Assembly: GCF_014638745.1 (NCBI RefSeq)
Contig: NZ_BMFO01000003.1
Coordinates: 153,052-205,826 of the forward strand
Length of the DNA stretch: 52,775 nucleotides
Reading direction: 5' to 3'
From: Arenimonas maotaiensis
Lineage (GTDB): Bacteria > Pseudomonadota > Gammaproteobacteria > Xanthomonadales > Xanthomonadaceae
Part shown: piece after piece, positions 1 to 8,797 of the stretch
Layout: each line of letters begins with the position of its first letter
Numbering within the stretch: position 1 is the first letter of the stretch
Program-made: the position numbers and the translations under genes
Notes under the pieces: model-generated
The model's input: the letters and a program-made list of their open reading frames with translations, nothing else
Databases searched by the model: none
What the model was told of the DNA's origin: nothing

Positions 1-386
1 TCACCCACGTCAGCGTGCCGCATCCGCTGGTGATGGTCAGCACCATCCTGCTCGGCGCGGTCATCTTCTCGCTGGCCGGTTTCGTGAACGCGGTGTACGC
101 CAAGAAGTTCGACGACATCGCCATTGTGCCGACCTTCATCCTGACCCCGCTGACCTACCTGGGCGGCGTGTTCTATTCGGTGCGCGTGCTGCCGGACTGG
201 GCGCAGGCCGCGACCCAGGCCAACCCGATCTTCTACATGGTCAACGCGTTCCGCTACGGCCTGCTCGGCGAAGGCGCCACCGACGTACCGCTGGCGCTGT
301 CGTACGCGGTGATGCTGGCGTTCGCGGTCGGGCTCGGCGCGCTCGGCATGTTCCTGCTCAAACGCGGCATCGGCCTGCGCAGCTGA
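1..386 (+). CDS. ABC-2 type transporter permease, C-terminal fragment (YadH-like)
   Basis: This is the 3' end of a gene cut by the left edge; the frame is open from base 3 with no start codon that need be real. It encodes the last ~127 residues of an integral inner-membrane ABC-2 permease. The fragment contains the family block 'FDDIAIVPTFILTPLTYLGG' followed by 'NPIFYMVNAFRYG', which I recognise from YadH/NodJ-type permeases, and ends in a hydrophobic segment with a basic tail. The ATPase partner would lie upstream, outside the window. Substrate is unknown. The stop lies 12 bases before rep, so co-transcription is possible. Confidence 0.85.
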   Translation, partial: THVSVPHPLVMVSTILLGAVIFSLAGFVNAVYAKKFDDIAIVPTFILTPLTYLGGVFYSVRVLPDWAQAATQANPIFYMVNAFRYGLLGEGATDVPLALSYAVMLAFAVGLGALGMFLLKRGIGLRS

Positions 387-398
387 CCGGCTGATCCG

Positions 399-2381
399 AT
401 GTCCGGCTTGAATCCCCCGCAGCAGGCCGCTGTGGCCTACGTCGACGGTCCCCTGCTGGTGCTGGCCGGCGCCGGCAGCGGCAAGACCAAAGTCATCACC
501 GAGAAGATCGCGCACCTGATCCACGGCCGCACGTTCGGGCCGGAGCAGATCGCCGCCATCACCTTCACCAACAAGGCCGCGCGCGAAATGCGCGAGCGGG
601 TCGGCAAGCGCATCAGCAGGACCGCGGCCGAGGCGGTCACGGTGACCACCTTCCATTCGCTCGGCCTGCAGTTCCTGCAGCAGGACGGCAAGACCGCCGG
701 CCTGCGCCGCGGCTTTTCCATCTTCGACACCGACGACCAGCAGGGCCTGATCCGCGACCTGCTGCCCGGCACGCCGGACAAGGACGCGGTGTTCGCCGCG
801 CAGAGCTGGATCTCGAAGATGAAGAACCTGGCGCTGGCGCCGGAGCAGGCGCAGGAGCTGGCCAAGAGCCTGCGCGAGCAGCAGATCGCCGAACTGTACG
901 CCAAGTACCAGGCGCGCCTGACCGCGTTCAACGCGGTCGATTTCGACGACCTGATCCGGCTGCCGCTGCAGGTGCTGGAGCAGGATGCCGAGGTGCGCCG
1001 GCGCTGGCAGGACAAACTGCGCTACCTGCTGGTGGACGAATGCCAGGACACCAACGGCGCCCAGTACCGCATGATCAAGGCGCTGTCCGGCGAACGCGGC
1101 CTGTTCACCTGCGTCGGCGACGACGACCAGAGCATCTACGCCTGGCGCGGCGCGCAGCCGGAGAACCTGGACGAGCTGGGCCGCGACTACCCGAACCTGA
1201 AAGTGATCAAGCTCGAGCAGAACTACCGCTGCAGCGCGCGCATCCTGCGCTGCGCCAACGCGGTGATCGCCAACAACCCGCACGCGCACCTGAAGAAACT
1301 GTGGAGCCGGCACGGCGAAGGCGCGCCGGTGCGGGTCTGGTCCTGCAAGAACAACGAGCACGAGGCCCAGCGTGTGGCCGCCGAGATCCAGTTCCTGGCG
1401 CAGGCGCACGACATCCCGTACGCCGAGTTCGCCATCCTGTTCCGCGGCAACCACCAGTCGCGGCCGCTGGAGAAGGAACTGCAGCTGCTGAAGATCCCGT
1501 ACCACATCACCGGCGGCACGGCGTTCCTGGACCGCGGCGAGGTCAAGGACGTGCTGGCCTGGCTGCGGGTGATCGCCAATCCGGACGACGACGCCGCGTT
1601 CCTGCGCGCCATCGGCGCGCCCAAGCGCGAGGTCGGCGCCACCAGTCTGGAGAAGCTGGCGCAGATGGCGCACGGCGCGCACATCCCGCTGTCGCTGGCG
1701 GCGCAGAACTCCAGCTTCCGCACCGCGCTCAGCGCGCGCCCGGCGGCCGGTCTGGCCGAATTCTCGCGCATCGTCGCCTCGCTGCGCGAGCGCAGCAAGC
1801 GCCTGCCGGCGGCCGACATCGTGCGCGCGGTGATCGAGGAATCCGGCATCCTGGCCCAGCTGCGGGTGGAGACCAAGAACGAAGCCCTGTTCCTGCGCCG
1901 CAAGGAGAACCTGGACGAGCTGGCGCAGTGGTTCGAATCCGAGCGCCGCACGGCCTCGGGCGCCGGCGGTCTGGCCGCGCAGCTGGCGTTGTTGTCGAAC
2001 GCCGACCGCGGCGAGCCCGGCAACCAGGTCCGGCTGATGAGCCTGCACTCGGCCAAGGGTCTGGAGTTCCGCACGGTGTTCATCGTCGGTTGCGAGCAGG
2101 GCAGCCTGCCGCACCAGGCCAGCTTGGACGAAGGCACCCTGGCCGAGGAGCGCCGGCTGTTCTACGTCGGCATCACCCGCGCCAAGGAACGCCTGTATCT
2201 GGCGCACAGCGCCCAGATCAAGCGCTGGGGCGAGCAGGTCAACCTGCTGCCCAGCCAGTTTCTGGATGAACTGCCCGAGGCCGACCTGCATCGCGACGGC
2301 GTGGTCCGCGACGACCAGTCGGAGGAGACGCAGGCGCGGGTCGCCGCCCACCGGCAGGCCATCTTGGCCCTGTTCGACTGA
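399..2381 (+). CDS. rep: ATP-dependent DNA helicase Rep (superfamily 1A)
   Basis: A 660-residue UvrD/Rep-family 3'-5' DNA helicase, close to the ~670 residues of E. coli Rep, which helps replication forks past bound proteins. Visible motifs are the Walker A AGAGSGKT at residues 23-30, motif Ia 'TFTNKAA', the motif II box DECQD at 213-217 (the usual DEYQD tyrosine is cysteine), 'GDDDQSIYAWRGA' (motif III), 'QNYR' (IV), 'LMSLHSAKGLEF' (V) and 'YVGITRAKERL' (VI). The end after motif VI is short, as in Rep rather than UvrD, which has a longer C-terminal extension. UvrD is the alternative, but size and the sequence around motif VI favour Rep. The start ATG is 13 bases after the permease stop. Confidence 0.93.
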   Translation: MSGLNPPQQAAVAYVDGPLLVLAGAGSGKTKVITEKIAHLIHGRTFGPEQIAAITFTNKAAREMRERVGKRISRTAAEAVTVTTFHSLGLQFLQQDGKTAGLRRGFSIFDTDDQQGLIRDLLPGTPDKDAVFAAQSWISKMKNLALAPEQAQELAKSLREQQIAELYAKYQARLTAFNAVDFDDLIRLPLQVLEQDAEVRRRWQDKLRYLLVDECQDTNGAQYRMIKALSGERGLFTCVGDDDQSIYAWRGAQPENLDELGRDYPNLKVIKLEQNYRCSARILRCANAVIANNPHAHLKKLWSRHGEGAPVRVWSCKNNEHEAQRVAAEIQFLAQAHDIPYAEFAILFRGNHQSRPLEKELQLLKIPYHITGGTAFLDRGEVKDVLAWLRVIANPDDDAAFLRAIGAPKREVGATSLEKLAQMAHGAHIPLSLAAQNSSFRTALSARPAAGLAEFSRIVASLRERSKRLPAADIVRAVIEESGILAQLRVETKNEALFLRRKENLDELAQWFESERRTASGAGGLAAQLALLSNADRGEPGNQVRLMSLHSAKGLEFRTVFIVGCEQGSLPHQASLDEGTLAEERRLFYVGITRAKERLYLAHSAQIKRWGEQVNLLPSQFLDELPEADLHRDGVVRDDQSEETQARVAAHRQAILALFD

Positions 2382-2392
2382 GTCCGGCGCTT

Positions 2393-2401
2393 TGCTATGC
2401 T
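2393..2401 (+). promoter_or_regulatory. Extended -10 promoter element upstream of the lipoprotein gene
   Basis: TGC-TATGCT, an extended -10 box with no convincing -35, sits just after the rep stop. The upstream ATG at 2397 lies inside this box, which argues that translation starts further down, at GTG 2430. This is inference from sequence only. Confidence 0.35.
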
Positions 2402-2429
2402 AGCCTCTCTTTCCCCCGCCGGAGCCGCC

Positions 2430-3284
2430 GTGGCCAAGCGCCTGCTGCATGCCTTGCTGTTGTTGGCCCTGGTGTTGCCGGCCGGCTGCCGCGCGCCCTG
2501 GAACGAGGCCAAGGCGCAGAAAGCCCGGCAGGACGCCACCGCCATCTTGCACAGCCTGCGCGAGCCGGACATGCTGCGTTACCGGGCGCTGACCCTGCCG
2601 CCGGTCGAGCGCCAACGCCTGCAGCGCGAGTGGCCGCATATCCGCCAGCGTCTGGCTTTGGACGCTTCCGAGCAGGCCAGTTTCGACAAACTGCTGCTGC
2701 GCTTCACCGAACCGCAGGCCGAAGTGCATCTGCAACGCGACCTCAATGCCAAAATAAAGCCGCTGAAAAGCGAAATTGACAGCAAATGGCCGCTGATGCA
2801 GTCGAGTTTGACGCTGTTGCTACAAGGTTGGATCGAGACCAACAGCCAACTCAGCGTGTCCGAAAAGGCGCATGGCAAGGCCTTGGCCAAGGCCATCGTC
2901 GAGCAGATGCCGGCCGAGTGGTTGCAGGACAAGGCCCTGCGCGCGCGCGCTTTCGAGCAGATGGTGAAGATTGCCCGGGATTCCGGAATCCGCGATTACC
3001 GCCATTACAGTTCGCTGGGTTATGTCGATTTTCACCGCAGGATGTCGGTTTTTCTCGACGGATTGAAGGATTTAGGCAAAATTTACGGTTTGGACTGGGA
3101 TGCCGGCCAAGCCCGCCTGCAGGTCACCGTCGTCAAGCAGTCCGGCAACACCGCCACGGTCCGCATCCGCTATCCGCTCGGGAAAAAATGGGTAGAATTC
3201 CCCATGGATATGATCGAACGGAACGGGCAGTGGTTCGATGCCTCGGCCACGGCCCTGCTGCAAGACACGCTGGCCGAACCCTGA
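2430..3284 (+). CDS. Predicted lipoprotein of unknown function
   Basis: I do not recognise this 284-residue protein. I chose GTG 2430 over ATG 2397 because it follows a GGAG at ~8 bases and gives a clean lipoprotein signal: basic VAKR, a leucine-rich core, then lipobox LPAGC with the lipidated cysteine at residue 20. The mature part is charged and helical in character, followed by a more strand-like end around 'VRIRYPLGKKWVEFPMDM', like a small domain measuring ligand or peptide. Between about 2740 and 3100 the base composition drops well below that of its neighbours, with many AAA and ATT codons. It sits between rep and plsB in the same direction, with a 9-base gap to plsB. Confidence 0.7.
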   Translation: MAKRLLHALLLLALVLPAGCRAPWNEAKAQKARQDATAILHSLREPDMLRYRALTLPPVERQRLQREWPHIRQRLALDASEQASFDKLLLRFTEPQAEVHLQRDLNAKIKPLKSEIDSKWPLMQSSLTLLLQGWIETNSQLSVSEKAHGKALAKAIVEQMPAEWLQDKALRARAFEQMVKIARDSGIRDYRHYSSLGYVDFHRRMSVFLDGLKDLGKIYGLDWDAGQARLQVTVVKQSGNTATVRIRYPLGKKWVEFPMDMIERNGQWFDASATALLQDTLAEP

Positions 3285-3293
3285 GCCCCCGAT

Positions 3294-5861
3294 ATGGCGA
3301 ACGCCCAGCAAGCCCCCTTGCCCTTCCCTGACCCGAACGCACCCCGGCCGCCGGCCGTGGCGTCCCGACCCGAGCGCCCGCCGCTGTGGCTGCGCCTGGC
3401 CGCCCGGGTGCTCAGGCCGTGGATCGAGATTTCGCGCGAGCCGGTGGTGCCGCCGTTCCAGGTCGACCGGCCGGTCTGTTACGTGCTGGAAAACTACGGC
3501 CTGACCAATCTGCTGATCCTCGACCGCGCCTGCCGCGAGGCCGGCCTGCCCTCGCCGCTGGCCTCCTTGCCGGGCAACCCGCTCGGCCGCAAGCGCTCGT
3601 ATTTCGCGCTGTCGCGCCGCAACGGCAGCGCCACCATCAGCGCCGCCAAGAACAAGCGCCATTCCGACGGCTTGTCGCGCCTGATCATGGCGCACCGGCT
3701 GTATCCGGAGCAGGACATCCAGCTGGTGCCGGTGTCGATTTTCGTCGGCCGCGCGCCCAACCGCCAGTCCGGCTGGTTCTCGGTGCTGTTTTCGGAGAAC
3801 TGGGCGCTGGTCGGCCGTTTCCGCCGTTTCGTCTCGGTGCTGCTGAACGGCCGCGACACCCACGTGCGCTTCTCGCCCAGCTACCGCGTGCGCGACATGC
3901 TGGCCGAGGACATCCCGCATGACCGCCTGGTGCGCAAGGCCCAGCGCCTGCTGCGCGCGCACCTGCGCAAGGTCCGCGCCGCGGTCATCGGCCCCGACCT
4001 CTCCACCCGCCGGCTGCTGGTCGACCGCGTGCTCGACGCCGAACCGGTGCGCAAGGCCATCGCCGAGCAGGCCCGGCGCGACAAGTCCTCGTATGTGGAC
4101 GCTTGGAAGAAAGCGCACGAGTGCGCCTGGGAAATCGCCGCCGACTACTCGCATCCGCTGGTGCGCTCGCTGTCGTTCGCGCTGACCGGCATCTGGAACC
4201 GGATCTACGACGGCGTCAACGTGCACCACATGGAGTCGCTGAAGGAGACCGCGCCCGGCCACGAAGTGGTCTACGTGCCCTGCCACCGCAGCCACATGGA
4301 CTACCTGCTGCTGAGCTACCTGCTGTACACCAAGGGCATGGTGCCGCCGCACATCGCCGCCGGCGTCAACCTCAACCTGCCGCTGATCGGGCCGATCCTG
4401 CGCCGCGGCGGCGCGTTCTTCCTGCGCCGCAGCTTCAAGGCCAACGCCCTGTATTCGGCGGTGTTCTCCGAATACGTGGCGCAGCTGGTCGGCAACGGCT
4501 ACGCGCTCGAATACTTCATCGAAGGCGGCCGCTCGCGCACCGGGCGCCTGCTGGCGCCCAAGGGCGGAATGATCGCGATGACGGTCAAGGCCTTCCTGCG
4601 CGCGCCGCAGCGGCCGGTGGTGTTCCAGCCGGTGTACATCGGCTACGAGCGCCTGATCGAAGGCAAGAGCTACCTTGACGAGCTGTCCGGCCAGCCGAAG
4701 CAGAAAGAGACCATCTGGGCCCTGCTCAAGGCCGCGTTCGGGGTGCTGCGCGAGAACTACGGCAAGGTCACGGTCAACTTCGGCGAACCGGTGTACCTCA
4801 ACGACAGCCTGCTCCGGCATGCGCCGGCCTGGCGCGAGGACCGCGATGCCGCCGACGGCAAGCTGCCTTGGCTGTCCGGCGTGGTCGACGAGCTGGCGCA
4901 GAACATCCACGTCAACATCAACCGCGCCGCCGACGTCAATCCGGTCAACCTGCTGGCGCTGGCGCTTTTGTCCACGCCCAAGCACGCCATGGACGAGAAC
5001 GACCTGATCGCCCAGATCGAGCTGTCCAAGCGCATCCTCGAGGCCGAACCCTACGGCCCGCGGGTCACCGTCACGGCGCTGGACGCGCGCGCCGTCATCG
5101 CCTACGGCGAACGCATGGGCGTGGTCTGCCGCACCAGCCATCCGCTCGGCGACGTGCTGGCGATGACCGGCGAGACCGCGGTGCTGCAGAGCTACTTCAA
5201 GAACAACATCCTGCACCTGTTCAGCGCCGCCGCCTGGATCTCGCTGTGCTTCCAGAACAACCGCCGCCTGTCGCGCAGCGGCCTGGTGCGCCTGGGCCTG
5301 AACGTGTACCCGTTCATGAAGAGCGAGCTGTTCCTGCCCTGGAGCGACGCCGAATTCGCCGAGGCGCTGAACCGCACCATCGATCTGTTCGTGCGCGAAG
5401 GCTTCCTGAGCGTGGCCAAGGACGATGACGAAACCCTGCACCGCGCGCCCGGGCAGACCGACGAGGTGTTCCACCTGCGCGCCATCGCGCACAGCCTGCA
5501 GCAGGCCTTCGAGCGCTACTTCATCACCATCACCACCCTGGTCAAGAACGGCTCCGGCGCGCTCAGCGCCTCGCAGCTGGAAAGCCTGTGCCACCTGACC
5601 GCGCAGCGGCTGTCGCTGCTGTACGCGCCGGCGGCGCCGGAGTTCTTCGACAAGTCGCTGTTCCGCGGCTTCATCGGCAACCTGCGCGAGCAGAAGCTGC
5701 TGTGGCTGAACGAAGCCGGCAAGCTGGAGTTCGACCAGCGCTTGAACGAATGGGAACAGGACGCGCGCCTGGTGCTCAACCGCGAGCTGCGCCACACCAT
5801 CCAGAAGATCTCGCCGGACGCGGTGCCGGCCAAGCCCGACGCCGCCGGCTCAGGCCTCTAA
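3294..5861 (+). CDS. plsB: Glycerol-3-phosphate 1-O-acyltransferase PlsB
   Basis: PlsB transfers an acyl chain from acyl-ACP or acyl-CoA to position 1 of glycerol-3-phosphate at the inner membrane, the first step of phospholipid synthesis. The 855-residue length fits the family (E. coli 807). The acyltransferase HX4D motif is visible as H331-RSHM-D336, and the glycerol-phosphate binding block EGGRSRTGRLL begins near residue 410. The N-terminus is proline-rich and may be disordered. The gene follows the lipoprotein by 9 bases, and its last 12 bases overlap the 3' end of the convergent DUF465 gene. Confidence 0.95.
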   Translation: MANAQQAPLPFPDPNAPRPPAVASRPERPPLWLRLAARVLRPWIEISREPVVPPFQVDRPVCYVLENYGLTNLLILDRACREAGLPSPLASLPGNPLGRKRSYFALSRRNGSATISAAKNKRHSDGLSRLIMAHRLYPEQDIQLVPVSIFVGRAPNRQSGWFSVLFSENWALVGRFRRFVSVLLNGRDTHVRFSPSYRVRDMLAEDIPHDRLVRKAQRLLRAHLRKVRAAVIGPDLSTRRLLVDRVLDAEPVRKAIAEQARRDKSSYVDAWKKAHECAWEIAADYSHPLVRSLSFALTGIWNRIYDGVNVHHMESLKETAPGHEVVYVPCHRSHMDYLLLSYLLYTKGMVPPHIAAGVNLNLPLIGPILRRGGAFFLRRSFKANALYSAVFSEYVAQLVGNGYALEYFIEGGRSRTGRLLAPKGGMIAMTVKAFLRAPQRPVVFQPVYIGYERLIEGKSYLDELSGQPKQKETIWALLKAAFGVLRENYGKVTVNFGEPVYLNDSLLRHAPAWREDRDAADGKLPWLSGVVDELAQNIHVNINRAADVNPVNLLALALLSTPKHAMDENDLIAQIELSKRILEAEPYGPRVTVTALDARAVIAYGERMGVVCRTSHPLGDVLAMTGETAVLQSYFKNNILHLFSAAAWISLCFQNNRRLSRSGLVRLGLNVYPFMKSELFLPWSDAEFAEALNRTIDLFVREGFLSVAKDDDETLHRAPGQTDEVFHLRAIAHSLQQAFERYFITITTLVKNGSGALSASQLESLCHLTAQRLSLLYAPAAPEFFDKSLFRGFIGNLREQKLLWLNEAGKLEFDQRLNEWEQDARLVLNRELRHTIQKISPDAVPAKPDAAGSGL

Positions 5862-6059
5862 ATCGGGAATCAGCATGTTCTCGAGGATCGCGATCTGGTC
5901 CTTGAGCTTGAGCTTGCGCTTCTTCAGGCGCTTGATGCTCATCTCGTCGCCGACCTTGCTCTCGCCCAGGCGTTCGATGGCGAGGTCGAGGTCGCGGTGT
6001 TCGGCGCGCAGCTCGAACAGCATGGCGGTGTACCGGCGCTGGGTGAACGGATCGAGCAT
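5850..6059 (-). CDS. YdcH/DUF465-family small coiled-coil protein
   Basis: A 69-residue protein starting at the ATG whose complement ends at 6059. The sequence is highly charged, with heptad-like helices around 'LRAEHRDLDLAIERL' and the lysine-rich 'IKRLKKRKLKLKDQI', which is typical of DUF465/YdcH proteins of roughly 70 residues. Biochemical role is unknown for the family. Its 3' end overlaps the plsB stop by 12 bases; its start is 66 bases from the divergent rdgC start. A much longer frame continues upstream but runs antisense through rdgC and is not real. Confidence 0.8.
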   Translation of the reverse strand: MLDPFTQRRYTAMLFELRAEHRDLDLAIERLGESKVGDEMSIKRLKKRKLKLKDQIAILENMLIPDLEA

Positions 6060-6088
6060 GGGGAAGTCCGTCGGCGGGGCATCAAGGG

Positions 6089-6094
6089 TAGAAT
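6089..6094 (+). promoter_or_regulatory. Possible -10 element for rdgC
   Basis: TAGAAT lies 31 bases before the rdgC start in the 66-base divergent gap between the DUF465 gene and rdgC. No good -35 is seen at the right spacing, so this is only a suggestion. Confidence 0.25.
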
Positions 6095-6125
6095 AAACCA
6101 AGCCGCAACCCTTTTGGAACACCGC

Positions 6126-7043
6126 ATGTTTTTCCGCAATACCGTCTTCTTCAGTCTCCCCGAAATCCGCGCGCTCGACGCCGAACGCCTCGAATCCGCC
6201 TTGGCTGCGCACGCGCTCAAGCCGGTCGGCGCACTGGCCATGCAATCGCGCGGTTTCGTACCGCCGCTGGGCGGCGAAGGCGCGTTCCTGCAGCGCAGCG
6301 GCCACTGCGTCTGGCTCAGCCTGGGCGGCGAAGACCGCATCCTGCCGTCGGCGGTGGTGCAGCGCGAATGGCAGGCCAAGATCGCCAAGCTCGAGGAGGC
6401 CAAAGGCCATCCGCTCGGCAAGCGCGCGCGCAGCCAGCTCAAGCAGGAGACGCTCGACGACCTGATGCCGCGCGCCTTCGTCAAACCTTCGCGCACCAAC
6501 GCCCTGATCGATTTCGAAGTCGGCTTCATCGCCGTCGACACCGCCTCGGTCAAGGCCGCCGAAGCCGTGGTCAGCAAGCTGCGCGAGGCGCTCGGCAGCT
6601 TCCCGGCCTTGCCGCTGCAGGCGGCGCAGCCGCCGCGCGCGGTGCTGGGCCAATGCCTGCTGGGCGACGGCCTGCCGGCCGACTGGTTCCTCGGCGAGGA
6701 ATGCGAACTGGTCGATCCGGCCGAAAAGGGCGCCATCGTGAAATGCCTGCGGCACGACCTGGCCAGCGAGGAAGTGCTGGCGCATCTGCAGGCCGGCAAG
6801 CAGGTCAGCCGGCTGGCCATCGTCGCCGACGGCCATGTCAGCTGCGTGCTCGGCGACGATCTGGTGCTGCGCAAGCTGAAGCTGCTGGAAGGCGCGGTCG
6901 ATGGCATCGAAAACGGCAACACCGAGTCGCTGGAAGACGAGCTGATGGCGCGCTTCACCCTGTTCAGCGCCGAGCTTGGCCGCTTCCACGCCCGCTTCGC
7001 GCAGCTGTTCGGGCTGCAGGGCGGATTGGCCAAGGCGGCCTGA
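6126..7043 (+). CDS. rdgC: Recombination-associated protein RdgC
   Basis: RdgC is a DNA-binding ring protein that modulates RecA-dependent recombination. The 305-residue product matches the family (E. coli 303). I chose ATG 6126 because the protein then begins MFFRNTVFF, matching the short hydrophobic start of RdgC; the frame is open further upstream but that stretch is antisense to the DUF465 gene. Family-typical stretches include 'GFVPPLGG', 'KRARSQLKQE' and 'NALIDFEVGFIAVDTAS'. The stop TGA shares one base with the ATG of the next gene, so the two are probably translationally coupled. Confidence 0.93.
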   Translation: MFFRNTVFFSLPEIRALDAERLESALAAHALKPVGALAMQSRGFVPPLGGEGAFLQRSGHCVWLSLGGEDRILPSAVVQREWQAKIAKLEEAKGHPLGKRARSQLKQETLDDLMPRAFVKPSRTNALIDFEVGFIAVDTASVKAAEAVVSKLREALGSFPALPLQAAQPPRAVLGQCLLGDGLPADWFLGEECELVDPAEKGAIVKCLRHDLASEEVLAHLQAGKQVSRLAIVADGHVSCVLGDDLVLRKLKLLEGAVDGIENGNTESLEDELMARFTLFSAELGRFHARFAQLFGLQGGLAKAA

Positions 7044-7798
7044 TGCCGTTCTGGCCGCGCGTGCGCGAAGAGCGCGACGGCCAATGGCTGGAACGCGACG
7101 GCCAGCGCCTTTGGCTGGCCTGGAAACGGCATCCGCGCGCGCGCCGACTGCGCCTGCTGATCGGCAACCAAGGCCCGCGTCTGACCCTGCCGCCGCGCGC
7201 TTCGGAAAAAGCCGCGTTGGCGTTCGTGGCCGAACACCAGGATTGGCTGTGGGCGCACTGGCATAAACGCCAGGCGCACGAGCTACCGGCCTTGGCCATC
7301 GGCGCCGAACTGGAGCTGCCCTGGTTCGGCCGGCGGCTGCCGGTGGCTTGGTGCGAAGACCGCGCCCTGGCGGTGTTCCGCGAACACGACCACTGGCGCA
7401 TCCATGTCAGTGCGCGCAGCAGCGAACGCCAGCTGCAGGCCACGCTCCGGCACAGCTACGCCCGCTTCGGCCAGGATTGGTTCGCGGCGCGCATGCAGCC
7501 GTATCTGCCCGGCCTGCCGAAGGCTCCCGCGGCGCTGCGGGTGCGGCCGTTGCGCACGCTCTGGGGTTCGCTCGCGGTCAACGACGGCATGAGTCTCGAC
7601 ACCGCCCTGATGTTCGCGCCCGAGCCGGTGGCCGACTACGTGCTGGTGCACGAGCTATGCCACCTGCTGCAGCGCAACCATTCGCCCGCGTTCTGGCGGG
7701 AAGTGGAACGCCGCCACCCGGAATGGCGCCAGCGCCGCGATTACCTGAAGGCGCACGGCGCCGGCATCAAGGCCGAGGCCAAGCGCCTGTTCGGCTGA
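7043..7798 (+). CDS. YgjP-like (DUF45/WLM-type) zinc metallopeptidase family protein
   Basis: A 251-residue protein with the zinc-binding HExxH motif H203-ELC-H207 followed by 'LLQRNHSPAFW', characteristic of the M48-like YgjP/DUF45 family. The N-terminal half contains the usual basic region ('WKRHPRARRLRL') and a predicted beta segment. Enzymatic activity is assumed from the motif; substrates are not established for the family. It overlaps rdgC by one base (TGATG) and ends 3 bases before the convergent cyanophycinase-like gene. Confidence 0.85.
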   Translation: MPFWPRVREERDGQWLERDGQRLWLAWKRHPRARRLRLLIGNQGPRLTLPPRASEKAALAFVAEHQDWLWAHWHKRQAHELPALAIGAELELPWFGRRLPVAWCEDRALAVFREHDHWRIHVSARSSERQLQATLRHSYARFGQDWFAARMQPYLPGLPKAPAALRVRPLRTLWGSLAVNDGMSLDTALMFAPEPVADYVLVHELCHLLQRNHSPAFWREVERRHPEWRQRRDYLKAHGAGIKAEAKRLFG

Positions 7799-7801
7799 GT
7801 T

Positions 7802-8797
7802 TCAGTACACGCCGCCGTCGGCACGGTCCGACCAGACCCGGCCGTCGGCGGTGGACACGCGGTAATGCAAGGGCTGGCCCTCGCCCGCTTTCCATGCCTT
7901 CAAATCAAAATAGTCGCCGTTTTTGAGGCGCACCACCGACACGCCCTCGAAGCGCAAGGGTTGGCCCGGGCGGCAATCCGCCGGGTTGCCGTTCGCGTTC
8001 AGGAAATACACCGCGCCCTCGCCGACCACGCGCGCCTTATCGCCTTCCACCACCAGGGTGGTGGCCGGGTCGATGCCGATCGCGCGCAGACGGCCGGCCG
8101 GTTCCTTGCCGTCCACGATCAGACGCGCCATGAACGCCATCAAGCGGCCCATGCGGTCGCGTTCGGCGAAGTGGCTGTCGGTGATGGTGTGCGCCAGGCC
8201 GGGCGCGGTGATGAAGCCGCTGTCCAGCGTCAGCTTCGGCTGGTACGGATTCTTCAGCGCCTCCTCGGTGCTGATGGTGTCGTTCAGCGCGGCGAAATCG
8301 TACTGGCCCTGCACCGCCAGGCCGGCGCTGGTGCCGCCGATGGCGACGCGCCGGCGCAGCAGCGCCTCGATGGCGTCGCCGAGCGCGGTGCCTTTCCAGA
8401 AGTTGATGTAGTTTGCCTGGTCGCCGCCGGCAATGAACAGGGCGTCGGCGTTCAGCACGCGCTTAGCCACGAACGGATCGTTGGCGGCCTCGCGGCTGCC
8501 CACCACCAGGGTCTCGACCGAATCCAGTTTGCCGAACTGCGCGAAGTAGGGGTTGTATTGGTCTTCGCCGCGGGCGCGCAGCACTACCAGGTCGCCGCCG
8601 CGGGCCTGCTCCGCCAACCAGCCGTAGGCGGCGTCGACCTCGTTGCCGCCGCCGGCCAGCAGCGCGCCGCCGTGTTCGGGACTTTGCGCCGGCACCGCGT
8701 TGGCGGCCGAGCCGTGCAGGTAATAGCCGAACGCGGCCGGTTCGGCGGCCGATGCCGGAAGGGAAAGAACGGCCAATAGCAGGGCGGTGATGCGCAT
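7802..8797 (-). CDS. Exported cyanophycinase-like protein (peptidase S51)
   Basis: A 331-residue protein with a signal peptide (cleavage likely after SAA at 16-18) and the S51 fold signature. Visible family residues are the nucleophile elbow GGTSAG with Ser157, and the block D207-S-H209-F-AE-R213-D-R215-MG-R218, matching the conserved D-x-H-F-x-x-R-x-R-x-x-R of cyanophycinase. In cyanophycinases this is followed by a GIDE motif supplying the triad glutamate; here it reads G241-I-D-P244 after a longer spacer, so the glutamate seems lost. The C-terminal ~80 residues are an extra beta-like region. No cyanophycin synthetase is present. It overlaps the upstream hydrolase gene by one base. Confidence 0.8.
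   Translation of the reverse strand: MRITALLLAVLSLPASAAEPAAFGYYLHGSAANAVPAQSPEHGGALLAGGGNEVDAAYGWLAEQARGGDLVVLRARGEDQYNPYFAQFGKLDSVETLVVGSREAANDPFVAKRVLNADALFIAGGDQANYINFWKGTALGDAIEALLRRRVAIGGTSAGLAVQGQYDFAALNDTISTEEALKNPYQPKLTLDSGFITAPGLAHTITDSHFAERDRMGRLMAFMARLIVDGKEPAGRLRAIGIDPATTLVVEGDKARVVGEGAVYFLNANGNPADCRPGQPLRFEGVSVVRLKNGDYFDLKAWKAGEGQPLHYRVSTADGRVWSDRADGGVY

Noticed and set aside
3072-5795. 907-residue minus-strand open frame opposite plsB
   Set aside because: The sense frame is an unmistakable PlsB. The antisense frame is Gln/Ala/Arg-rich with no domain, typical of GC-rich DNA.
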